From Aphanomyces cochlioides (lineage: Eukaryota > Oomycota > Saprolegniomycetes > Saprolegniales > Verrucalvaceae), in contig JAHQRK010000025.1 of NCBI GenBank assembly GCA_019828595.1, positions 992,001 through 1,056,000 on the forward strand: a stretch of 64,000 bases of DNA. Direction: 5' to 3'. Every line of letters begins with the position of its first letter. The stretch's first letter is position 1. The notes beneath the pieces were generated by a model. That model was not told the origin of the DNA. It ran no database searches and saw only the letters and a program-made list of their open reading frames with translations. Of the stretch, positions 22,276-32,254 are shown one piece after another. A program made the position numbers and the translations under genes.

Positions 22276-23298
22276 AGCATCTCCAACCCATTACAGTGAT
22301 CCGTGAAATATAAGACCACAGGTGGTTCTTCGCTGATTGGTCAATTTCAAGCTGAAATTCACTCAATATACTGTAATAAATTGTAACTTGTTAAATTTGA
22401 TATTGCATGAGGAAAAGGACCAAGAGACTTGTTTTGGACAAGCGTGCAAGACTTCATATACTATGAAAACTGCTAGAAATGAAGAATTGCTCACTAATGT
22501 CACGTTATCCATCGAAAGTCTTCAGTGGTGTTGAAGAAACATCGAAAACTCTATAATTTTATAAATCGTGCATGCATTTCGGAGATGTGTCATTAAATCA
22601 TTGACCAATGTATCACCCCATTTGCACATCGTTTCTTTGGAAAGAACACCTGCATTTTCAAAAACAACTTATTCTTCTTCTACGACAGCACTTATAACCT
22701 TTAGCTTATGTAGGAGCACAGTAGTTTACTTGTGTTTGCGAGTTTATATGGTGCTTGACCACCTGTCATATTTATTTCTTGTTAAAATTAATATGATTTG
22801 TTTTCACGGTTCAAGAGAGGGGTAGGGTTCGCTGATGGTCTTATATTTCCCGGATCACTGTAGCTATAGCCATAGCCAAATTAGCCATTTTGGGACAATT
22901 TTAGCTATAGCTACATTTGCAATCCACATTCTACCATAGCTAAATGGAAGAAGCTACACCCAGGATGACCATAGATCCTGAGTTCATCAGTGCCCCAGCA
23001 GCGATTCCCCAAACAACTGCGACGAATGCAGATCTTTTTGTCATCAATTTCTGTCCATTCTAGGCCTCTTAGCCTAATCCTTGACTCATTTTCACTCATG
23101 CCAGAGCTCAGAACAACATCACACATTCATTCTTGTTTTTGCTCAAGAATGTATGTTTGACATTTGACTTTTGAAATACTTGGCTAGCTATTTTGGTGAA
23201 AAATATCTAGTCCAACAAAAAATTATGGCTATAGCGATCCTGGGTGGGACTGTTTTCTAGCCATATTTTGGCTATGGCTAGGGAAATAGCGACCGGGT
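22276..23298. mobile_element. Nested element with AGCTATAGCC-type inverted ends
   Basis: This is the part of copy 1 missing from the compact MITE. Its left side starts GAGCATCTCCAACCCAT and, if the mariner MITE inside is removed, continues GCTATAGCCATAGCC. Its right side, reversed, reads CCACCCGGTCGCTATTTCC then CTAGCCATAGCC. The resemblance of the two ends suggests an independent TIR element that had itself received the mariner MITE. The boundaries are approximate. Confidence 0.5.
22294..22860. mobile_element. Mariner-type MITE with TA target duplication
   Basis: The terminal repeats CAGTGATCCG(T/G)GAAATA... agree over about 25 bp and are flanked by TA at 22292-22293 and 22861-22862. The unit is 567 bp and non-coding. 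The same terminal sequence, with a 42-bp match at one end, bounds the related element at 37332-38171. It sits inside two other elements. Confidence 0.8.
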
Positions 23299-23430
23299 GG
23301 AGGCTCCCAAAATGCCATTTTACGAAATGGAGGTTATACCTCCATTTTGAATATGCCATAAATCGTTGATCCCATTTTGGCTGAAAATGGCATATTGATT
23401 TTGAAATTTTGCCAGACGCACCCTTAAGTA

Positions 23431-23954
23431 TTGTCTTTTTCACCCAAATTTGTATTTTTCTACCAAAATTGAGTTCATTTCCAAATCGATTCCATCATAT
23501 TGAAGTCAAGTATAAGGGTGCGTCTGGCAAAATTTCAAAATCAATATGCCATTTTCAGCCAAAATGGGATCAACGATTTATGGCATATTCAAAATGGAGG
23601 TAAGACCTCCATCTCGTAAAATGGCATTTTGGGAGGCTCCAGTGAGTATATCCCAACCAAAAATATTGGATTTGGAGCAAAACTCTTTGAGATAAACAAG
23701 TTCATATTTTGACCAAAATTATTGAATTTGGCCTCAAAATGGCATTTTGGGCCTATTTATTGTAATATTTTCGGTTGCCAGACGGTCCCTAAATGAAAAG
23801 TAACATAAATTGGCCAAATTAATTCACGTGTGTATAGGTGTGTTTTGTGTGAACTTGGTAAATACCCGATTCTGATTGGCTGATCGATTTGCAGATCGAT
23901 TTGAGAAATCGATACATTTGAGACCCCTCTCACAATTTAGAATGAAATCGACAA
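23431..23954. mobile_element. Mariner-type MITE split by a Harbinger-like MITE
   Basis: Left end TA|TTGTCTTTTTCACCC (23429/23431), right end ATCGACAA|TA (to 23954). The outer parts match the undisturbed MITE at 61556-61802. The match is interrupted exactly at 23516-23789 by the compact Harbinger-like MITE. Its terminal repeats are those of the two-gene element 56829-59378, so it is probably a non-autonomous derivative. Confidence 0.75.
23516..23789. mobile_element. Harbinger-like MITE, compact copy (copy 2)
   Basis: The ends GGGTGCGTCTGGCAA and, inverted, TTGCCAGACGGTCCC are flanked by TAA at 23513-23515 and 23790-23792. At 274 bp it is the uninterrupted version of 22128-23423 in opposite orientation. 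Comparing its host sequence with 61556-61802 shows an empty-site equivalent. Confidence 0.85.
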
Positions 23955-23959
23955 TACAG

Positions 23960-24794
23960 TCTGCTAGAAAAAAACCCTAATAGCAGGACGGTCACCAAGA
24001 TCGGAAGAGGGAAAGAGTTAACACTGATAGAGAAGATTAACCGAGTTAGGAGGCAGATCGAGTAGATCGAGGAGTGTAATATTTACAGTTAAGATAATTA
24101 ACCATCAACGAAGCCTAACAGTAACTGTAAACATTTAATCGGAAGGGACGAGGGTCCGGGACACTAAATTGGATCAAACTTGTATCTTCGTAATTTGAGA
24201 GGGATCAGCCGATTTGGACGATCAATAGTTTGATAAACTACGATCGACGGTTCAACAATCGTAATGACTCTACTTCAAACTTATTTGCAATCAAGTTTGC
24301 TGTTTCGAGTCCTCGGTGCAAGGATTGAACCCTCAGTGTTAGGCTTGAACCAGCAACATCTTCTAACGTCATTTCAAAATGACTTGGACGAGCTTTCCAG
24401 CGGACGAAATTGCTGGAACAAACAAATGTTCTGTGACATTTCCATTGATACTGAATACGTCTCGATGGTGTTGTACCCTTGTCCACATGCGCCAAGCAGA
24501 CAATTGGTCGACATTGAAATGATGCAAACGATGCTCTGACTAGCGCTCCAAGAATCCAGATATTCCAGCTCTTTCAACACAAAATCATGCTCAAGGTTCG
24601 TCCCGTCTCGTGAAATTTTGGACCTACTTCGTGTCTTTGAGTTCGAAATTCTTGAAGTCATGGAATACTTCATCTTATTGGCGAAAATCTTGGCTGGACA
24701 TTGTCTATGTCGCAGATCGTCCAGACCAACTTCAAGCTCAGTTGACATTTTGACAACAACTGCGATAACTTCACTTGGGCTCCCCAAACACTAA
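23960..24794. other. Intergenic, upstream flank of the ankyrin-kinase locus
   Basis: Frames of up to 137 codons exist on the minus strand (24374-24787), but I recognise nothing in them and they lie against the first exon of the ankyrin gene. The promoter of that gene should be here; I see no clear core element. Confidence 0.4.
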
Positions 24795-27360
24795 ATGACT
24801 ATTGAGGTACAATCTTCCCTTGATGTGTCTTGTCATCGCTTCAATCTAGGCTAACTTTGAAAAAGTTCTAACGGCTGTGAAAGCTGGAGACGTGGCGTTC
24901 GTAAAAGAATGGATTCAACTTTGCAAGGTCGACGCAAGAGATGAGGTATTTGGAGCAGTTCGCTTGGGTTGAATAGCTGCTAGAACGACTGGACGCTTCT
25001 GCATATGGCCGCTTCTCTCGGGCATGTTGACGTGGTGAAACTCTTGATGAAACTCATTGATGTGAACACAACAGTCCCAAAGGTTTGGGTGAAATGAAAG
25101 TATTGCTGATGCAACCATAGAATGGCGCGACTGCATTGTCTATCGCTTGCGAAAACGGACAACTCGACGTCGTGCGCACACTCTTGGGTGGTTCTGCCGA
25201 TTGTAATCAAGCTATTGTGGTATAGTCTGACCGGCGAGTTTCATTCGGTTTTAAATGTGTCAACAGGATGGCGAGACTCCCCTGTTTCTTGCTTGCGACA
25301 AGGGATACACTGAAATCGTCCAACTTCTTGTGAAGTCGTCTGCGAATGTCAATGCAGCGAAAAGTGTACACATCATTGCGAATGAGAGCAATTCCTTACA
25401 TCGTTCTAGGATGGGACGACCCCTCTATTCACCGCATGCAATCATGACCATGTTGATATCGTTGACATTCTTTTGAACGCATTTGCTGATGTTGATCAGG
25501 CTCGAATTGTAAGTATAGTACATATACGCGCAAGTTATACAGCTGTAGACTGGAGCAACACCATTGTATATAGCCAGTAAAAATGGACACCTTTCCGTTG
25601 TGCGTGGACTTTTGGACCAGTCTGCTGATATCAACAAGCCAAATATTGTACTCTAGTTATCCCGGCGTAATACTCACTCAAGCTTTGTAAACAGAATGGG
25701 GTGACACCGTTGTACGTTGCTTGTTCTAATGGCCACTGTGATATCGCGAGTGAGCTGTTGAACAATTCTGCAGACATCGACAGAGATTCCAATGTATGCA
25801 AATCACCTGCACAAGTAAAACTTTGGTATGCTTGTAGAATGGTGTGACGCCTTTGTACATTGCGAGTGAGAAAGGCCACTTTGAAGTTGTTTGTATGTTG
25901 TTGAACAAATCGGCTGACGTCAACAAACCGAACAAGGTATGCAATACAAGCATAAGTAAATCTTTGATGTGCTTGTAGAATGGCCTGACACCTTTGTTCA
26001 TTGCTTCTCAAAATGGTCACTTTGAAATCGTGAGTGTTCTGTTGAAAAATTCTGCAGACGTCGACAAGTATGTAATTCACCTGGGCATATACAACTTTGA
26101 TATGCTCGTAGAATGGCGTGACACCTTTGTTCATTGCTTGTCAAAATGGACACTTTGAAGTTGTTCGTGTATTATTGAACGAGTCTGCCGATGTCAATAA
26201 AGCGAATAACGTATTCAATTGGTGGAGGACCTGAACATATTCTAAGTTTCCTGTAGATTGATGCAACGTCTTTGTACGTAGCAAGTCAAAATGGTCATCT
26301 AGAAATTATTCGTTTACTTTTGAACAAGTCGGCTGATATCAACAAGCCAAACAAGGTAGACCACAAGTCAAGGATTAATACTCACTCAAGCTTTGCATAC
26401 AGAATAGGATATCGCCCCTGTACAAGGCTTGTGAAAGTGGTCACATCGGTATTGCCCGTCTACTTTTGGAAAAATCTGCCGACGTCAACAAAGCGAGCAA
26501 TGTATGCAAATAGCCAACGAACGCATATTTAACTGGCCTGACCATAGTTGGGCGCAACTCCCTTATTCATTGCATGTGAAAAGGGCCACTGTGACATTGT
26601 TCAGGTTCTTTGTGATGCGTTGGCTGATGTCAATCAAACTAACAATGTATTACATTTACCACGAAACGCAAAGTAAATTAACTTTGCTCAAGGATAATGT
26701 AACACCATTGTACATCGCTTGCGAAAATGGCCACGTCAATGTCGTTATCGTGCTTTTTGGAAAAATCGGCTGACATGAATCTATCTCCAAATGTATGTGG
26801 TTTGTTCTAAAACACAATATTTTCTCACTTACTCACAGCATCGTAAATCGCCACTTTACGCAGATTCCCAATATGGCCACCTTGATATTGTTCGTTTGCT
26901 TGTTAATGCGTCTGCCGATGTCAACCAAGCATCGGAAGTAAGCCGCAATTCAAGCACCATCAACTGACCCATGAATTATCTTGATAGGATGGTACCACAA
27001 CATTATGGATAGCTTGTCACAACGGACATTCGGAGGTCGTTCAATTCCTATTAGATTCAGATGCCAACACCAACCTGTCAAATGATGTAAGGAGTTTTTC
27101 GGAGGAATGAGAAGGACACTGAGCTTTTCAGATTGATCGTGGCTTGTCAAAATGGTAACTTTGACATCGTTCAAATGCTTATAAGAGCGTCAGCTGATGC
27201 CAATCAATCAAGACAGGTATAAGGCAAGATATGAAAGATAACGAGGGTTCTCCAACCAGGATGGAGTCACACCATTATGGATGGCCTGCCAGAATGAAAA
27301 TGTGGAGATTGTTCAATATCTGTTGGACTCAGATGCCGATGTCAATCAATGCGATAATGT
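24795..27360 (+). CDS. Ankyrin-kinase locus, first ankyrin exon array
   Basis: The proposed start is ATG at 24795 in a 12-nt first exon (MTIE), spliced over 24807-24849 to ANFEKVLTAVKAGD. Then comes a run of about 17 exons, each encoding one ankyrin repeat of about 32-33 residues. They are separated by about 31-50-bp GT-AG introns that all fall between codons, just before the NG/DG-x-T-P turn (for example exons at 25122, 25261, 25409, 25541, 25694, 25840, 25979, 26112, 26260, 26404, 26549, 26692, 26840, 26989, 27260). Ankyrin arrays bind partner proteins; here they precede a kinase domain at 32.2-34.8 kb. Damage: an extra T at about 26752 shifts one repeat, and the exon near 27130 lacks its 5' part. 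The array is cut by a transposon in the next intron. Confidence 0.75.
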
Positions 27361-27545
27361 AAGGGGCTCATGAGAGTGAGTTTTGACACTGAAACTGAGT
27401 TTTATTCAGTGTCAAAGTCAGGGCGGAGTTTCGAAACTCCGTGTTTGAGAAGAAAGAGCATTTTTGGTGCACTGGGTTTCAACACTGCTTTCTCTTTAAT
27501 CCTATATTTAGATAATAAAATTACACGGGCACATTTTCATGGAAC

Positions 27546-28683
27546 ATGGAAGCATGGAAGGCAACGCTGACCCAACTGGTCGACGATGTCTTCGACTCAT
27601 CAGACGAAGACGACCATATCGCTGCGACAATTCTCTGCTTGACAAGAACGAGGATCCAAAGATACAAGGCCCATTTAGCAGGAAGTCCTTGGGGTGGGCT
27701 CTAGACCCGGTCGGAAAGCGAATTTGCCTCGACATCACATCGACGGACACGAAAGAATTGTCCGTGACTACTTTGGAGACGTTTCCACGCCACCCGTGTA
27801 TTCGGAGGTCATGTTTAGACGCAGATTTAGGGTGTCAAGAGAGCTATTTGAACGTATCATGACGAATATTGTCGGTATTGATGACTACTTTGAGCAAAAG
27901 AGAGATGCTGCAGGTAGAAGAGGTACTATACTATTCGCACTATGGTGGCTTTAAATTTATTCAATAGCACTATCAACAATACAAAAGTGCACTGCTGCTA
28001 TGCGAATGCTAGCCTATGGGATAAGTGCAGACGCTGTAGACGAATATTGTCGTCTGAGTGAAACCACAGCAAATGTCACTTTAAAGAGATTTGCAAAAGC
28101 GATTGTGGCTGCGTTTGGTGAAGTATATCTACGAGACCCCACTCCAGATGATATTCTAAGACACATGAGGGAGAACGAAGAGCGTGGATTCCCCGGAATG
28201 TTCGGCTCAATCGACTGCACCCACTGGGAGTGGAAAAATTGCCTCGTGGCTTGGCAGGGGCAATACCAAGATCGAAATGGACGCCGTTCAATTATATTGG
28301 AAGCTGTAGCTACCAAGAATCTTTGGATTTGGCACGCATTTGTGAGCATTCCTGGCTCTAATAACGACATCAATGTCCTCGACAGGTCAACGTTGTGGTG
28401 CGGCAAATGCAGCTTCGTTCGAGGTAAAGTGCTTCGTTAACGGCTAGCACATTACCATGCAGTATAGGTTAATGGTTCAAAGTACAACATGTTCTACCTT
28501 CTGGCTGATGGTATTTATCATTTGACTTCATAACATGGTTGTCGATAACGAAGAACTCGACAACGACTCTTGTAGTGATGAATTCAGTTGTCAAGTGGAT
28601 TTAGCCCACTTGATAGAACCAGCCTCCTTCCAAACTTATATTGAGCTCTCAAATGCAGTTCGTGACGAAAATGGACACAAGCT
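27546..28683 (+). pseudogene. Harbinger transposase (plant-transposon-like), degenerate
   Basis: The frame begins at ATG 27546 (MEAWKATLTQ) with an acidic N-terminus, shifts near 27690 and continues through FRRRFRVSRELFERI, the ILFALWWL block, a stop, and 28000-28440 with GMFGSIDCTHWEWKNC (first catalytic Asp) and SIPGSNNDINVLDRS. A further piece with LADGIYHLTS (about 28500-28530) is followed directly by HNMVVDNEELDND, so the segment that should carry the final catalytic acid has been deleted. It matches the Plant_tran/Harbinger transposase pattern. Confidence 0.8.
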
Positions 28684-28771
28684 AAGAAGGGATATCATTT
28701 AGCACCTGTGGAATAAGAGAGGTAATCAATACATGTAATTAACTTTATTACAAGTCACGCATCACACATCA

Positions 28772-29617
28772 TTACAGAAGCACTTCACTGCCTTTACTAG
28801 CTTTAGCTTGTGTTGCATCAGCATCGCCTTGCAATTTCGCTTGTCTCTCTTGTGCACGGGCTTCTAATGTAGTGATAACCTCGGCTTGTTGTAATTCCAC
28901 AAAGCGTTTTGCAATTGGAGTCAAATTGTCAGTGCTCATTGTAAACAATTGCATGTTGGCAACGATAGTCTGAGCGTGCGCCTTTCTTTCCATAGCTGCT
29001 GCCATGTCTGCCGTTGCTTTGGCAAGCGATTCGTCATGATCTGGCAATTTCGCAAGTACTTTTTTTCGACGTTTGGCCGCCATGACACCTTCGGGTCGCT
29101 CCAAGCATGATGTTCCCGATGATAGCGGTGGTAATATTTCCTTCATGGAGCTACCATCGCTCTCATCGGAGACGTCATACTTGGTCTTTTTCACCAATGT
29201 GTTGCTTCGGTAGGTTTCCCACTTGGGCTTGCTTGAAAGGAATCTCTAACATTCCATGAACTTGACGTGCATGTGCTTGCCGGATTTGTCCACATTGCGT
29301 TCATAGTACAGCGTCTTGGCACACTCGATAACACCGTCGATGTTAGTGCCACTGGCTCGCAGATCAGTAGCTTCAGCATAGCAGCCACAAAACTTCCCGA
29401 CGTGGAGTTTTATTGTTGCAAATTTCGACTCAAGGGCACGGGCAGTTCTTTCATGTCGACCTTTGGGGATCGACGCATTGTACGCCGCTGTGATAGCCTC
29501 ACAGAACGTTGATGAGGGCTGTCCTGTTCCAGTTATCTGATCTTCAGACACTTGTACCCACGCCTTGCACAATAGCTCGTTCTCCGCGTCGGACATCCAC
29601 ACAGACATTTTACTCAA
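28772..29617 (-). pseudogene. Harbinger-associated helper protein, one premature stop
   Basis: A single minus-strand frame runs from the ATG at 29615-29617 to 28772 and is interrupted only by TAG at 29246-29248, where the context (MEC-stop-RFLSSKPKWETY) suggests an original Trp. The N-terminal part (LLCKAWVQVSEDQITGTGQ, then FCEAITAAYN) resembles the NAM-associated/trihelix-like proteins carried by plant Harbinger elements. The C-terminal half is basic and helical. It converges with the transposase within the same element. Confidence 0.65.
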
Positions 29618-29913
29618 CTGACGGAATATTGTTTCAATGTATGCTATAGTTCAGTGTAGTATATTTTTGAAGCATACAAATTCGAAGATATTCGAAATCT
29701 CAGTGTTGTGCTCTGACACTGAGTTTTGGGGTCTAAACTCAGTGTCGGAGGCTCCAAACTGCGGGGCCTGACTTTTAAACTCCGTGTCCGTGTCAGCCTC
29801 AGTGTACCGGTGGAGCAAGACTCAGTGTCACTCTGCCCGAAAACTCAGTTTCAGTGTCAAATTCAGTGACGGGTGGAGATGTTTGATAAGTAAAGAACTG
29901 AGTTATTTACAGG

Positions 29914-32218
29914 ATGGATTCACGCCTTTGTTTGTGGCTTGTCAATATGGACACACCAAACTTGTTCGATTGCTTATAAGTGCGTCTGCCAATGTCAAGC
30001 AATCATCAAAGGTACGTGGCAAAAAGGCAAAGGCAATGAAATTTTCATCTACAGGATGGTATGGTGCCATTGGGAATAGCCTGCGGCGAAGGACACAGTG
30101 AAATTGTTCAAATCCTCGTGGACGCATCCGCTGATGTCAATCAATTACAAAATGTAAGTGATGACAACGAGTACAATCATAATGTTCTCAATGAAGGGCG
30201 AACCCCTCCTTTTGACAGCTTGTGCACTCGGTCATTTTGATGTTGTTCGTTTGCTTATCCATGCCTCTGCAGATGTTAATAAAGCAAATGAAGTAAGTGA
30301 GAAGCATACCGACTAGTGAACTCTGATCCACTTCATTAGGATGGTGCCACACCACTATGGATGGCCTATACTTTAGGGCATGTCGAAATGGTTCGATTAC
30401 TGTTGGAGGCATCCGCCGATGTCAATCAGCCTGATAATGTAAGAATACAGTTGTGAAAACTAAATTCTGGTAGTCGGGTACAACTCCATTATACTCTGCA
30501 AGTGCATTAGGATTTTTAAACATTGTTCAATTGCTTCTCGCATTTTCTGCTGATGTTAACCAATCCACAAATGTAAGCTATTCTCAACAACGACATATGT
30601 CCATGTGGTTCCTCACAGGATGGTAAAGTACCTTTATCGGTTGCTTGCACTTCGGGAAATCTCGAAATCATTGAAATTCTTTTGAAAATGTTGGCCGATG
30701 TCAATAAACAAGACCAGGTATATGTCTTGCGAGTCTTGATAACTTTGAATTGTAACAGGATTCTCAATCACAATTACATTTGGCTTGCCAATATGGACGC
30801 CTTGAGGTGGTTCGTCTATCACTCTGCAGGAGCTGATATCAATCAAGTTGACGTCGTATGTCCTGATGGGGTGCATTATTGAAAAATTCATCATATCTGA
30901 CAGACTGAAGCCACTCCCTTGTACTATGCATGTAAATATGGACATGTTGAAATCGTCCGTCGATTATTGGCGTCGTCACCAGACCTGAATCAAGCCGATG
31001 AGGTATTGCGCATAATTCAGTCAGAGTAATTACTCTTCTTAGCTTGGAATCACACCTCTGATCATCGCATGTTATCAGGGACACATTGAAATTGTCCGCT
31101 TACTTTTGGAAGCGTCAGTTGATGTTAACCAAGCAACAAATGTACACAAATCAGTAAAACTGTTGTCACGAAGAATATATAGAACGGACAAACTGCTTTG
31201 CATTGTGCTTGCAAATTAGGTCACATAGAAATAGCTCGTTTGCTACTAGATGCTTCCGCAAATATTGACCAAAAAACCGAAGTAAGTGAGCTTTCACAAG
31301 TGTAAATGTAATTGTGACACCCAACGTGGTATTTAGGAAGGGAAGACACCATTGCACTTTTCGTGCGAGGCCAATCAAGTTGAGGCAATTCGGTTCTTGA
31401 TGGAGAAGAATGCAGATATAACTTTAACCACAGAGGTAAACCATTTTCATCTTGGCTAGTCATTATTTGTGTTTACAGTCTGGAAAAAATGTATTGCATT
31501 TAGCATCAGAAATGGGGCTGGCAAAATGTCGTTGAAGTATTGACTCCGTTCAAGATGCATTTGCTCAAAGATAATGTACGTTGATTGTTTTTATTCCCCC
31601 CTTACAATGTTAGGATGGAAAAACACCTTTGGACCTAGCAAAATAAAATAAAATTGCTTTAGTGGCTGAAATTCTTGAGGAGAGATTAGCAGTGGATCAA
31701 GTATACATTACTGGCTGTATTACTTTCATTGTTGACAACATATCAGGTGCTGCAAGAAATTCAAAACCATGACGTAGATTGGGATCATCGCTTCAATGTC
31801 AGTAACTTACTGCTTTCATTGTGATCGAGATTTTACCATAGCACGACAAGAGCTTGATCATATTGGCTGCGAAGCAAGGGTGTCTCGAAATTGTCCAAGA
31901 AGCATTGAGCCATGGTTGTGACATAAATCTCCAAGATGAAGTACGCACACAATAAGCAACTCTATATCAGTCTATGTAGAAGGGAAACGCAGCTCTCCAC
32001 TGGGCCTCTCGAAAGGGATACATTGAAATAGTCCAATATTTACTCAATGAGGAGTCAATCAGTATAAATTTGTACTGAACTTCATATTTTTACTTGGCCT
32101 TATTATCCATAGGTTCGGGGGACTCGCTTGATTGGGCTATTTTATCTGGACACTTCAGGATTGCAGTTGAATTAATTGCTAAAGGCTCTGCATGGGAACC
32201 TTACTGCAAGGTTTCGAA
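29914..32218 (+). CDS. Ankyrin-kinase locus, second ankyrin exon array
   Basis: The exon-per-repeat array continues after the transposon: exons begin at about 29914, 30055, 30199, 30341, 30475, 30620, 30760, 30904, 31042, 31186, 31337, 31480 and 31614, then less regular ones to 32218 (LIILAAKQGCLEIVQEAL; AALHWASRKGYIEIVQYLL; SLDWAILSGHFRIAVELI). Introns are again short and phase 0. Lesions: a frame change near 30815, another near 31530, and an in-frame TAA at 31644-31646. Their number suggests a decaying gene. The uniform phase means a damaged exon could be skipped without loss of frame. Confidence 0.7.
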
Positions 32219-32254
32219 TTATCCTTTTCTTGCACTCTGATTCCTGGCGCATAG

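Larger units (their letters stand above)
22128..23423. mobile_element. Harbinger-like MITE, enlarged by nested insertions (copy 1)
   Basis: The ends GGGCCCGTCTGGCAACCG (22128) and, inverted, GCCAGACGCACCC (to 23423) are flanked by TTA at 22125-22127 and 23424-23426. The outer parts (22128-22275 and about 23298-23423) match, in reverse, the compact 274-bp copy at 23516-23789. The middle 1 kb is extra sequence absent from that copy and contains at least two further elements. No transposase is encoded. Confidence 0.8.
27363..29880. mobile_element. PIF/Harbinger-like transposon inside an ankyrin-gene intron
   Basis: It lies between a splice donor at about 27359 (AAT|GTAAG) and an acceptor at about 29913 (ACAG|GATGG), so the whole insertion occupies one intron of the ankyrin gene. 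The inverted ends share TTTGACACTGAAACTGAG (left about 27383, right reversed about 29858). The outermost bases are less similar, so the exact ends are uncertain. It carries a DDE transposase gene (27546-28683, +) and a convergent helper-type gene (28772-29617, -), both broken. The subterminal zones are rich in CAGTGTC/GACACTG motifs in both orientations, which may be transposase-binding sites. Confidence 0.75.

Noticed and set aside
24374..24787. 137-codon minus-strand frame upstream of the ankyrin gene
   Set aside because: No recognisable motif, no relatives in the window, and it lies where the ankyrin gene's promoter should be.
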